From: Lingula anatina
Taxonomy: Eukaryota > Brachiopoda > Lingulata > Lingulida > Lingulidae
Direction of reading: 5' to 3'
DNA length: 30,097 nt
Assembly: GCF_001039355.2 (NCBI RefSeq)
Contig: NW_019774180.1
Location: 1-30,097, forward strand
Below, piece by piece: positions 10,327-20,378 of the stretch. The notes beneath the pieces were generated by a model, which saw nothing but the letters and a program-made list of their open reading frames with translations, made no database searches and was not told the origin of the DNA. The translations under genes and the position numbers were made by a program. The stretch's first letter is position 1. Each line of letters starts with the position of its first letter.

Positions 10327-10575
10327 CTCTTCCTGTCTTTTGGAATCTAAACACCATTTTTGTACCATTACCAAATACAAGTAAAACAAGTTAATGTTTG
10401 CACATTATATTAGTTATTGAAATAGAACAATAACGAGGACAAAATCACCACTATCAAACGCATGAAGAATAATTATAATTTGCAATAAATGTTACCACAT
10501 TGGTCATCGGGGTGTTTTTACTTCATATTTATGTTCTATAACTTTTGTCTGGTGTATTGTAATTGATTTGGATTC

Positions 10576-10606
<31 letters not shown>

Positions 10607-10812
10607 CAGCTCAATGCAAAAACACTATTCTGTACAATGTCATCTTGTGTCTTTTAAATGCAATATTTAAAAATAATAAAATAATATAATAAATATGGCT
10701 ATTGTGCAAAAATGAAATGGGTAGAGTTTTTAAATTTTGCACTCATTCTGTTTTACAGATTGTTGCTTGATTAATCGGTTTCTTTTTAAAGAATTAAAAT
10801 TGTTCTTTCTGG

Positions 10813-10879
<67 letters not shown>

Positions 10880-11766
10880 CCTTTTTGTGGCTGATAAATA
10901 TAATATACAAAATACAGTGTATTAATAACTTTGAATGCTGTTTTCTGTGCCGTTTGGATATTAGTTATTTAATTAACTTTATTAAAGAAGCAAACAAATA
11001 TACATGGCTTAATTATTCTCACTCATAAAACAACCAATAAAGTATTATAATCAGGGAATTATGCAAATAATGAGCTGTTAAAAAGTTTAAAAAGTTACTT
11101 CTTGCTAATTCCAGGAATCACAAGCCTTGGCAAATTTCCAAGTACTTGTCTGTGTAAGGTTGAGAAAAGGGTTACACACGACCCTCTCAGAATTGGTGTA
11201 TTTGTTCATTATAGCCCCAGCCAACATAATGGATATTGGTTTGGTTGTATTACCCTCGGTTACCTTGGTAACTGCATTTAAAATTTCCACCCAGGATGTC
11301 GAAATCCAGATTGCAGGATTTCAAATTCAGCTATTTTGAGTGTAAAATCCATAAAGGTAGAAAAATAAACATTTTTCATTTTCAGACATTATTAAATATC
11401 ATATCTTAATTAATTAAAAAATATATATAATTTAGTGTTTTTGCTGTCCTTTAAAAATGACAATAGTAATTTAAATATTACCTGAGCATTTTATATCAAA
11501 AGCATTTGAGAAAAAAAATATCTAACTTAACTACAAAACACTGTTAAACTTATTATTTCAAATATATGGAACTTTTTGACATCACTTTACTAGTTTTTGG
11601 CACAGTTTTCACAATATATTAAAAGAAAACAAAATCTGAGAGGGCCAAGTTCCAATGCCCCTGTGTTATTTTTCTGATTCTTACTGAGACTGGTACTTAA
11701 ATAATATTGCTTAAGTTAATATTGCTTTGCATTTCTTTCGGTAGATGTCTATAAGTAAATTGCAGG
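10327..11766. repeat. Left arm of the tail-to-tail inverted repeat (3' flank of pseudogene 3)
   Basis: This stretch matches, in reverse orientation, about 16703-17740, and beyond the gap the 3' flank of the minus-strand copies. It includes poly(A) at 10576-10604 and (TA)n at 10817-10877. Homology stops sharply at 11766: both arms reach a CTATAAGTAAATnGCAGG sequence and then diverge into mobile DNA. About 11050-11700 is absent from the gene 2 flank, so it was probably inserted before the inverted duplication. No intact gene is seen. Confidence 0.75.
10484..10489 (+). terminator. Relic polyadenylation signal of pseudogene 3
   Basis: AATAAA in the same context as at 6177-6182 downstream of gene 2 (TTGCAATAAATGTTA). 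Confidence 0.5.
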
Positions 11767-12373
11767 ATTCAGCGAGGGTCCCAGTGCAGTTGGATCGATC
11801 TCCGTAAAATGATTGATTTATAAGAAAAGAGCCCTTAGAGTGAGAGTTTTTTTTATTTCATTTACTAACATTGTGTAAGGTACTTAGTGACTACCGCTTT
11901 ACAGAGCGGTAAGAATTTTATCTGACAGTTTTCTTATGGATTGGTGGGGTTTTACTCCTAAGAGATCTGCCATTCTTATCCAGTTTTCTTTATGTTCGTT
12001 GAAGGACCAGTTGACCGTTGATACAACGACTTATTATTACCCACGTGTTCATAGGGTTCGACTATTTCGTTCTTGATTAAAGCCACAGTAGCTATTCGGA
12101 CCTTTTTTTTCTGTAAGTAATCTGCCAATACAAATGCTGTGTGTGAACGGGCGTTTCCATCTTGTAAAATATAATTTAAAGGCTACTAGTTAGTCTTTTT
12201 AATATATTTATAAAAAATGACCCCACGAGAGTTTGTGATGTATACGCCACACTAATTGGTTGATCCCTACAAAAAACTGTGAAAGTGTGTAGGATTAGTA
12301 GACTGAAAAACTCATGCAGGGAAAGAAAATTCGAATAGAGAATAAAGAGATGGCACATAAAAATCATATGGCT

Positions 12374-12414
12374 GGGGTCGTAAATGACCCCACTCGGTCA
12401 CTTGAGGGTTAATG
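12374..12414. mobile_element. Possible piggyBac-type terminus with TTAA
   Basis: A hairpin GGGGTCGTAAATGACCCC (12374-12391) is followed by CTTGAGGGTTAA. Read outward, the element would begin TTAACCCT. TTAA targets and CCCT/AGGG tips are typical of piggyBac-like elements. The partner end and transposase are not found, so this is a fragment at best. Confidence 0.35.
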
Positions 12415-12415
12415 G

Positions 12416-12775
12416 AAGTAGGATATGTTGGGTTTGACATTTTGAAATGTGGCCATGCCAATTGAATACTAAGCGCATTTTTAACGAGCCGTTCTTTACT
12501 CTTACGTTGATTACGACATAGTGTCAGTATAGATATTCTGTAGGAAAGCCAGATGTCCCTAAATGACCACCAGCCTTATGGACCTGGCCTCAAGAAGGAA
12601 TTTTGATCTTCTACTATGTTGATCCAGGCTTTAAAGACACTGTTTTATCTGTGGTGAATGATAAGTCCTTTGCCACTGAATATCCACTTCCACCCGACCA
12701 GTTGTTTATGAGGTTTGCATGCAATGATTATTACAGCCCAGCCTGGTGATGCTATGCAGGAGGAGTTATAATATG
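12416..12775. repeat. Displaced copy of the vWA distal 5' flank
   Basis: This stretch aligns by eye with 24210-24570 (upstream of gene 5) in the same orientation, and in part with the reverse complement of about 7430-7800 (upstream of pseudogene 3). Shared words include ACATTTTGAAATGTG, TTTTGTAGGAAA and CTTTGCCACTGAATATCCAC. Here it lies far from any vWA gene and within the TIR pair at 11767-13197. Confidence 0.6.
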
Positions 12776-12776
12776 A

Positions 12777-12778
<2 letters not shown>

Positions 12779-12812
<34 letters not shown>
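12779..12812. repeat. (TAA)n microsatellite
   Basis: 34 bp of TAA repeats directly after the displaced 5'-flank block. A similar (TAC)n(TAA)n run follows the homologous block at 24573-24618. Confidence 0.9.
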
Positions 12813-12814
<2 letters not shown>

Positions 12815-13197
12815 TAACCAAGGGTATGCAAAAACATATCATTAACTGGAACACGACTAATTGCAAGGAATGGAGAAGACAGCTGACTGTTCTCTACACC
12901 CCCTTTGCCTTGATTCCCTGCGCAACTTTGATCCATGTACTTTATGAACAATGGGTTTGTCGGAAAGGTCTTATTATATTTACATTGTTATATGTCCCTG
13001 TGGTGTAACTACAACAGTAATTTCCCGGCTGTGATTCTCTTCCACGTTTATTAGTGGCATCAATGTCTATCGATCATAAACCCTGGCGTGTCGCATCCGT
13101 AACTGAAAGAACAAAAACGCTCACTCTAAGGGCTTTTTTCTTATAAATCGATTATTTCACGGAGATCGATTCATCTGTAATGGGACCCTCGCTGAAT

Positions 13198-13830
13198 GCT
13201 ATCAATTGAACAAATTAACGGCGCACGCTCTCGTGTCTCGACAGTGAACGTCGATTGTGCAACGGGCACAGCAATTTACAAAAAAAAAAAACAAATTTCG
13301 CTCAATTCTACTTCTAATATGCCTCCAAAAGTCAAGAGAAAGAATCTAAGAGAGCAGAAAGGAAGGGAAGAGTTAGAGGAAAAAAGGGGAGAACATGAAG
13401 CAAAACCGACGCACGTCGTCTGAGCGTCATCACAAGCGTGTGAGGCAAGGCTGAAGCAAAAATGACGCAAATGGGAACTACCTTTGCCGTACGATGCATT
13501 CTTTTCGTAAGTGGTGAATGCGTGCCACGTACGCAGGTAGCAAAACGAACTCAAGAAATGGGTACAATTTCCACGGACATCGCACCTTGCAATTAGCATC
13601 CCTGCTTGAAAGGACATCTCACGTGGTCCCTGCACCTCGCAAGGCAGACTTTTGCCTTTCCATTGAAACCTTTCCTCTGCCTCTACGAATTCCACGGCCT
13701 GCACTGCACCCAAAATTCGTATGGTACGTAAGGTCCTAAAATTCGTGCGTCCGGTTGTGACCGAGGCTTAAGACCAAATAAAGTTTAGCAGCAAAGAAAA
13801 AATGTTATTTATTTGAAGCAGTGCCCTTAA
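13198..13830. other. Unclassified segment with a short basic/acidic ORF at 13319-13423
   Basis: An ATG at 13319 opens a 34-codon frame (plus strand) rich in Lys, Arg and Glu (MPPKVKRKNLREQKGREEL...), ending at TGA 13421-13423. It could be a small first exon of a transposon gene, but no donor or partner exon is convincing. A longer open frame on the opposite strand (13276-13713, 145 codons) looks like a shadow: it is Phe/Ser/Cys-rich with no recognisable domain. The right end (GTTGTGACCGAGGC, about 13753) resembles tips of PIF/Harbinger-type repeats, without a matching left end. Confidence 0.3.
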
Positions 13831-14642
13831 GCCCAAGTCACACTTATTAGGAATCAGCAGGAATTAAGCAGAACCAGCCGGAATGACTAAATTTAAAAAT
13901 TCGTACTACATTCGGGAAGAAATTTCTAATTGACCTAAATTCTTGTAAGAATGCCGTTGGAATATTCAGAATGCGCTTGAATCCGCCTGGAATGATTCGT
14001 GCACATTTCGGCTGCATTAGCTATCAAATGCAAGTCGAGTGTAGTTGGAAAATTAGGAATATGAATAATGCTGTTAGAATGTAGTCAGAATATTTAGAAT
14101 ACACTTCGAATGCCGTACGAGTGTAGTTCGATTGCCAGCTGAAATAGGATCGACATGCATTCGAGTTGCATTCCGGCTCATTCTAGCAGGCTTTGAAGTG
14201 CCTGCCATTTCGGTTTTCCCGCGAATGTGATCAGAATGTTTCGAATGCTGTCGGAATGCCGTGAAAATGTGTAGAATGCAGTCATAGTGCAGTTAGAATA
14301 CTATTCAAATGCCAGTCGATAATTTTCCATTTGCATTTTACTTCGAAAGTTTTTAAAGCAAAACATTAGGGCCGGTGTGAACGGAATGCAGGTCCACCCG
14401 GAACCGAGGTCCTACGGACCGCCGTTCCTGAGGAATAGTAGTCCTAATGGGACCTGCATTCCTGATATAATAAAGGGTAGGACTTCTATTCCTGGCGGAC
14501 CTGCATTACGTTTACATTAGTCAACGGAATGAAGGTCCGCCCTATAACTATGTCCGACCATTTAAACTAGTGGATAATGACTATTGGCAGTAATAGTATA
14601 TGCTTTAGTGAGCACATATAAGTACCCCGTAAAATCGATGGT

Positions 14643-14745
14643 TTGCCAGTTCGTCTACCTGGTGTAGTGGTCAGGCTGTGCAGTGTAATGGATGTTATGC
14701 AGAGTAATTGTGTTAGTGGATGGAGGTTCGAATTTCGTTTACAGA
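14643..14745 (+). repeat. Possible tRNA-derived SINE fragment
   Basis: An A-box-like TGGTGTAGTGG (about 14660) and a B-box-like GGTTCGAATTT (about 14725) are spaced about 66 bp apart, as in a tRNA-derived pol III promoter. The spacing is longer than in a normal tRNA, and no acceptor-stem pairing was established. It lies inside the Ginger-like element. Confidence 0.35.
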
Positions 14746-14865
14746 AATAAAAGTATGTTTACTTTTCGTGTGAATTTTTTTCTTTTGTTTTATCCTGGTC
14801 GTCATTTTTGCAACGTAGCAAATTTTTGATTGGTTACAGACATAACCAGATGTCACTTGTTCTAC

Positions 14866-15802
14866 TATAAATACCGCTCATATATGAATACCACACCCTC
14901 ACAAGACGTTTGATATGGAAGGGACAAGCAGCACCCGGACCAGGCCCGAAGTTGAAGTTATTTTCCAATATCTTCAGGAGGGCACGTATGCCATCGAGAC
15001 AACACCAACACAGAAAAGAGTTATTCGGAGAACAAGCAAGTCTAATTATAAAGTAAACTTTCAATTTTCATGATATTTAATATGCAATATTATTAGAGGT
15101 CACACTACGTTATACGCAGATATATAATTCCAGCGATGTGTGCACAATGGTCCTATGTACCTTGAATAAATGTCCTTCAGGGGATTCCTATTTAATGGGT
15201 ATTTATGCCCGGGGGACTACCATTTCTGGAATTTTAGGTCCGGGGGACTACCATTTCTGGGATTTTAGGTCCGGGGGACTACCATTTCTAGGATTTTAGG
15301 TCCGGGGACTACCATTTCTAGGATTTTAGGTCCGGGGACATTCAACTGATGAGGTATAAGCTTTTGGTGAATTACCCCATGAATCAAATTGATGCATATT
15401 TTACTTATAAAGCATTGGTTTAATATAGTGTGACCGTAATATGTACACTGTTTGCCTGGATTATACCATTTACTGGTGGTGCGCCTTGTACATTTGTATA
15501 CTTCGTAGTCAATTACCATTTATATTAAAATTGAATGCAGGTGAACTGTGATTAACGATGCAAAAACACTTATGGTATCTAAATTAATTTTACAGGTACT
15601 TACCGTGGGAACAAAAGTGTTGAAAAGAAATTTACGAAGGAGTGACAGAAAGGGGGGCAGACAAGAAAACCCCTGGCTGGGGCCCTACGTTGTGAAGAGG
15701 ATATCCAAATCTGGATCTTACATCCTCCAGATTGAAGGCGGATGCACTCTGAAAGGCGCCGTAAACAGGGCAAATTTGAAAGTTTATGTTGCAGATGAAT
15801 AG
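14866..15802 (+). CDS. Ginger-like transposase remnant: N-terminal exon spliced to GPY/F C-terminal exon (114 aa)
   Basis: TATAAATA at 14866-14873 precedes an ATG at 14915. Exon 1 (14915-15052, 46 codons) encodes MEGTSSTRTRPEVEVIF..., including a helical QYLQEGTY...RVIRRTSK segment like the N-termini of integrase-type transposases, and stops at a GTAAAC donor in phase 0. Exon 2 (15596-15802) starts after TTTTACAG in phase 0 and encodes a basic KRNLRRSDRKGGR followed by WLGPYVVKRI: the GPY/F module that ends Ty3-type integrases, Ginger transposases and domesticated relatives such as KRBA2. The zinc-binding and DDE regions, normally several hundred residues, are missing. The joined frame has no stop. 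AATAAA follows at 15815-15820. An expressed regulator or a decaying relic are both possible. Confidence 0.55.
15208..15339 (+). repeat. Four-copy 31-32 bp tandem repeat
   Basis: Repeats of a unit reading GGTCCGGGGGACTACCATTT followed by CT(G/A)G(G/A)ATTTTA. Later copies have lost one G of the G5 run. It lies in the intron of the Ginger-like gene. Confidence 0.85.
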
Positions 15803-15814
15803 ATAAAGAACTGA

Positions 15815-15820
15815 AATAAA
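15815..15820 (+). terminator. Polyadenylation signal of the Ginger-like gene
   Basis: AATAAA 13 bp after the TAG stop at 15800-15802. A second AATAAA occurs about 22 bp further on. Confidence 0.5.
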
Positions 15821-16702
15821 TATGTGAAAAACTGAAATAAATATATGCAAATGTAACAAGTGTTATTCTTCATATACCTTTTTTATTCCATTGTATTTGT
15901 TTGGGTGAAATATTTTAAAAGTAATGGTAATATTATATTAGTTATCTATCTATCTATCATTCACTTTAAGTTCGAGAGAAAAATGGTAACGGACATATAT
16001 TCCTAGTGTAAATCAGGATAACAGGTCCCATCCGGACTTAGATTCCTGGCGGTGGGACATGCATTCCTTGGTAACTGTTGTCCTACGGACGTTAAATCCT
16101 AGTAACGTATGTCCTAGGACCTCCATTCCTAGCAACGCTAGACCTAGGACTTACGTTCCCAGGACTTAGTGTCCGGTCGGACTTGCGTTACTAGGACTAC
16201 CATTCCGTTCACACCGGCCACAAGAATGAGTAAAAATAATTGGAATGCACTCGGATTATTTAGAATGCTCTTTGAATATCCAGGAACGCACAAAGACTTG
16301 TCTCTCCCACGGCATTCTTGCTCATTCCGCCTCTAGTGTGACGGGGGTATTATATGCATGTTCTGTCGGAATGCCGTGAGAATATCTAGCATGTAGTAAT
16401 AGTGCAGTTAGAATACTATTCAAATGCCATTCGAAATTTTTCAACTTGGAATGCACTTCGAAAGTTTTATATATATATAAGCAAAGCATTCGGGACGGGC
16501 ACAAGAATGGGTAAAAATATTTGGAATGCACTCGGAATTTTTAGCATTTTTAGAATGCTCCTCGAATATCCAGGAACGCACAAAGAATTGACTCTCCAAC
16601 GGCATTTTTGCTTATTCCGCCTCCAGTGTGACGGGGGTATAACCAATCAGGATAGATCATGCAAGGTTTAGGAAAGCAATCAAACCAGCACACCGGCCTG
16701 CT

Positions 16703-17740
16703 ATTTACTTATAGAGACATCAAAGCAATATCAACTAAAGCAATATTACTTTAGTACCAGTCTCAGTGAGAATAAAAAAATAACATAGGGGAATTGGAAC
16801 TTGACCCTCTCAGATTTTGTTTTTTTTTTAAATATATTGTGACTAATTATGTCAAAAACTAATAAATTAAGTCAAAAAATTCCATATTTTGAAATATGAA
16901 ATTTATAAGTGTTTTATAGTTAAGTTTGAAGATTTATCATAAATGCTTTTTTATGTAAAATACTCAGTAATGATTAAATCATTTTTCTCATTTTCAAAGG
17001 CCAGCAAAAACAGGTAATAATATGTATTTTTTAATCAAGTAGGATATGAGATATGAGATAATGTCTGGAAATGAAAAATGTTCATTTATCTACCTTAATG
17101 GATTTTGAGCTCAAAACAGCAGAATTTGAAATCTTGTAATCTAATTTTCCGCATCCTGGGTGGAAATGTTTAAGTGCAGTTACCAAGGCAACCGAGGGTG
17201 ATACAACCAAACCAATACCCATTATGTTGGTTTGGGGCTATAATGAACAAATACACCAATTCTGAGAGGGTCACGTGTCACCCAATTCTGAACCTTACAG
17301 AGACAAATACTTGAAAATTCGCTAAAGCTTGAGAGTCCTGGAATCAGTTTCTTTTTGACTTTTTAACAGCTGATTATATGCATAATATGATGATAAAAAT
17401 AATACTTGATTGGTTGATATTCGAGTGAGAATAATTAAACCATGTATATTTGTTTGTTTCTTTGATAAAGTTAATTAAATAACTTATGTCACAGAAAACA
17501 GAATTCAAAGTTTTTATTACTCTTTATATATTTTTGTGTCTTATATTAAGCAGCCACAAAAAAGGAAAATCGAAGAAACGGATTAATCAAGCAACAATCC
17601 GTCAAACAGAATTAGTGCAAACAACTTTAACAACTCTTCCCGTCTGATTTTATTGCGCAATAGCCGTATTTATTATATATTTTTTTCGAATTTTTTTCGG
17701 AATCCAAATCAATTAGAATACACCAGACAAAAATATGAGG
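16703..17740. repeat. Right arm of the tail-to-tail inverted repeat (3' flank of the minus-strand copies)
   Basis: Reverse-complement counterpart of about 10545-11766, recognisable throughout (for example AACTTGACCCTCTCAGATTTTG and the CAACCGAGGGTGATACAACC region). It runs into the N gap at 17741. Fragments of open frame in both arms do not extend and are not called as genes. Confidence 0.75.
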
Positions 17741-18121
17741 NNNNNNNNNNNNNNNNNNNNNNNNNNNNNNNNNNNNNNNNNNNNNNNNNNNNNNNNNNNN
17801 NNNNNNNNNNNNNNNNNNNNNNNNNNNNNNNNNNNNNNNNNNNNNNNNNNNNNNNNNNNNNNNNNNNNNNNNNNNNNNNNNNNNNNNNNNNNNNNNNNNN
17901 NNNNNNNNNNNNNNNNNNNNNNNNNNNNNNNNNNNNNNNNNNNNNNNNNNNNNNNNNNNNNNNNNNNNNNNNNNNNNNNNNNNNNNNNNNNNNNNNNNNN
18001 NNNNNNNNNNNNNNNNNNNNNNNNNNNNNNNNNNNNNNNNNNNNNNNNNNNNNNNNNNNNNNNNNNNNNNNNNNNNNNNNNNNNNNNNNNNNNNNNNNNN
18101 NNNNNNNNNNNNNNNNNNNNN
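17741..18121. other. Assembly gap (381 N)
   Basis: A run of N. By comparison with the left arm (about 10490-10545) the sequence missing between the two flanks should be only a few tens of bases plus any homopolymer. Confidence 0.99.
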
Positions 18122-19112
18122 AGTTGATAACATTAATTGCAAATTATGGTTATTCTTCATGCGTTATATAGTGGTGATTTTGTCCTCGTTATCGTTCTAT
18201 TTCAATAACTATTTCTATAATGCGCAAACATTTACTTGTATTCTTTGTATTTGTTAATGGTACATAGATGGTGTTAAGATTCCAAATGACACGTAGAGTT
18301 AACCAGCGTAATCAGTTTTGTCCTGGCCCAGAGCCATTCTTGCGACTATTTCGTACTCTGTAAAATTTCCAAATTTGACAATACATCCCGGAGATGCTAT
18401 TTCGTCAATTCCATTGTTACCAATAGAAACCAGACAGATAGTCCATCCTGGAAATAAATAGAGATAAGGAATTAATAAATAATGGTGACAGAAACTAAGA
18501 ATTAACCAAGCAAACAAAATATACATATAGGTCTTTTTCATTTATATTTCATTCTTCAGATGGTAAATATTAGAACTGAATTAGAACTGTTTCATGGGTC
18601 ACATCAATTATGGCCTGATCAGATAAGAGGTATATGTACATGTATACATACAGACATGACATTAAATATGGATTTTTTTTACCAAATCATGTTTACTTCT
18701 TAGCTTATCACAGTAACGTTTAAAGGTTTTGTAAAGATACCTAAAATCAGGTACCGAAAAAGTCAACAACCGAATTGGTCACAAAACGATTGGCCCGTGA
18801 CATTTTAAATTATTTGCGAAAAAAGTACCTTGGTCGGCTTAAGTCACGTAAGTCTTTACTTAGACTGAATATTGATTTGATTGTTTTGATAATACAAGGT
18901 TCACATTAATACTAACCTTGTTTTTTAATACTCGTCGCTGTTGGTCGCGGATCGCCCAGGTCAGACATTCCGCCAGTAAGAAGCCATATTAGTTTCGGGC
19001 GTTCTTCCAAGAAAAAATCTTCAAACATGAGCTCCGCAGTCTTTAAAGCCAGTTTTATGTTCGTAGCTCCCACTTGAAAATAGACAAAAATTATTTTGTA
19101 ATAATGTGTGTT

Positions 19113-19144
<32 letters not shown>

Positions 19145-20169
19145 AGAGTAATCGTGTGCGCGTTTGTATGTTTATGAGAGAGGAAGAGAGAGATTTGAAA
19201 GAGGGAGAGAAACAAATTGGCTTACTTCTATTGTCAGTGGCCTTAATGTAACCTTCAACGGTTTCCAAATCAGTGTGTGAATTCAACTCGAACTCTCTCA
19301 CTACATCAGTGGCAAACGTCAATACACCAACCCGGGTTCCATTGGGTTCAATGGGGCTATGTTTATCGATGAATTCAGCAATCGCCTGAGAAATAAAGGT
19401 AAGTGTGGGTTCAATACATTCAATGCATACACAATGTTGCTATGATGGCACATTAATAATACATAAATCAAAACGTGTAAATCTTATGGATGGTGTCAAA
19501 CCAAAAACATGCATTTTGACGGATTATGTAATGGGGGCTATATCACGGTTTGTAAACTGTGCATCATAACACACACAGAGCATAAGACTGGGTTCTCATA
19601 CGTAGATCGATTAAACTGGATCGAACCATCTCCAAGTAGTTTTTCGCTAAATCGCTTAGAGCTTAAGTGGCTAAGATGCCTGGCAAGCCTACTGAAGCTG
19701 CTAAACGGCAATTGATTAACCCTAGTAGCTTCAGTAGGCTTGACAGACATTTAAGCCTCTTAGGTTGACTGCAATTTAGCGAGAATCCCCTCGGAGAAAG
19801 AACAATTCACAGTTAGTACGATAGGGCCTGGGAATTTTCCCTAAGCCTGCCTCAGGAGACCCTTTCTAATCCCACACTGACAATTTAATTGCGCAAAATA
19901 TGGTTACAGTTTTACCATGCTGTATCAAATCAACATAAAAAATGGGCTAATAGTAGCCAGATATATTTATTTTATAACTTACGAATAAAAATAATAATAA
20001 TAATAACAATAATAATAATAAAACACATTAGAAATAGCTCATAGTAAAATCACTAACGTGTGGAAACGGGAAATGAATACCCTTTTCAGCACCCGGTAAA
20101 GTATAACTAAATTTCTTTAGATGTTATTTACATCTTAAATTCAAAGTGAATCTGTGTTCTTTAGAATAT
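18122..20169. repeat. First copy of a near-identical 2.05-kb direct duplication
   Basis: 18122-20169 and 20202 to about 22228 match almost base for base, including introns and microsatellites. Differences are mostly single bases and repeat-length changes. The junction is an N (20170) and a poly(A) run (20173-20195). Confidence 0.85.
18299..19385 (-). pseudogene. Partial vWA gene copy: exons 3-5 only
   Basis: Exons 3 (19385-19226), 4 (19072-18917) and 5 (18447-18299) are intact and nearly identical to those of gene 5, with the same splice sites and the same stop. Exon 4 has one Glu-to-Lys change (LALKTAE). Exon 5 encodes GWTICLVSIGNNGIDEI... and ends in DYAG. Sequence continues through intron 2 to 20169 and stops at an N plus poly(A), short of exon 2. 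Without exons 1-2 it cannot encode a secreted protein. Since it borders a gap and an N, it may be an allelic or misassembled duplicate. Confidence 0.75.
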
Positions 20170-20172
20170 NTA

Positions 20173-20195
20173 AAAAAAAAAAAAAAAAAAAAAAA
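20173..20195. repeat. Poly(A) run at the duplication junction
   Basis: A homopolymer directly after the N at 20170 and before GACCAAGTTGATAAC, where the second copy of the duplicated block begins. Confidence 0.9.
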
Positions 20196-20378
20196 TGACC
20201 AAGTTGATAACATTAATTGCAAATTATGGTTATTCTTCATGCGTTATATAGTGGTGATTTTGTCCTCGTTATCGTTCTATTTCAATAACTATTTCTATAA
20301 TGCGCAAACATTTACTTGTATTCTTTGTATTTGTTAATGGTACATAGATGGTGTTAAGATTCCAAATGACACGTAGAG

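Larger units (their letters stand above)
11767..13197. mobile_element. TIR-bounded segment, unclassified DNA transposon
   Basis: Ends of about 85 bp (11767-11851 and 13113-13197) are inverted repeats of each other, beginning ATTCAGCGAGGGTCCC and including CTTATAAATC and CCCTTAGAGTGAG on matching strands. No transposase is recognisable inside. The immediate flanks show no clear target-site duplication under the 8-bp or TA/TTAA models I tried. Inside are a possible piggyBac-type end (about 12374-12414), a block shared with the 5' flank of vWA genes (12416 to about 12775) and a (TAA)n run (12779-12812). The superfamily is not determined. Confidence 0.6.
14370..16219 (+). mobile_element. Ginger-like non-autonomous DNA transposon (1.85 kb)
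   Basis: Perfect 19-bp terminal inverted repeats (GGCCGGTGTGAACGGAATG at 14370-14388 and its complement at 16201-16219). Inside each end lie irregular roughly 20-bp subterminal repeats built on GGACCTGCATTCCT and GTCCTAGG-type words. The element encodes a two-exon gene whose last exon has an integrase GPY/F module, as in Ginger-type cut-and-paste transposons related to Ty3 integrase. The duplicate of the host repeat at 16480-16510 lacks it. The DDE core is absent, so it cannot transpose by itself. Confidence 0.6.
13831..16640. repeat. GAATGC-rich repetitive element, interrupted and internally duplicated
   Basis: Dense reiteration of GAATGC, GGAATG and TCGAATG words on both strands. The tips are weakly inverted: GTCACAC near 13838 and GTGTGAC at 16626-16632. 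A roughly 290-bp unit occurs twice: once as 14236-14369 plus 16219-16345, split by the Ginger-like insertion, and once intact at 16349-16640. The second copy serves as the empty site. No gene of its own is seen. Confidence 0.55.

Noticed and set aside
11105-11339. 61- to 70-codon frames, partly mirrored at 17161-17340
   Set aside because: The two arms do not keep the same frame open, and neither has a start or exon context. Probably part of a dispersed repeat inside the 3' flank.
11767-13197. hAT element (CAGNG-type tip)
   Set aside because: The tip CAGCG fits loosely, but the 8-bp flanks (GCAGGATT and AATGCTAT) do not form a target-site duplication.
13276-13713. 145-codon open frame on the minus strand, among the longest in the window
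   Set aside because: Composition is Phe/Ser/Cys-rich low complexity. It is antisense to a Lys/Glu-rich stretch, has no recognisable domain or promoter, and is best explained as a shadow frame.
14643-14745. Functional tRNA gene
   Set aside because: A- and B-box-like words are present, but the spacing is too long and no cloverleaf pairing could be drawn, so only a SINE-like fragment is suggested.
15208-15339. CRISPR-like array
   Set aside because: Four adjoining 31-32 bp units without spacers form a minisatellite, and the context is eukaryotic.
17627-18171. Open frames of 130-177 codons
   Set aside because: They consist mostly of the N gap.
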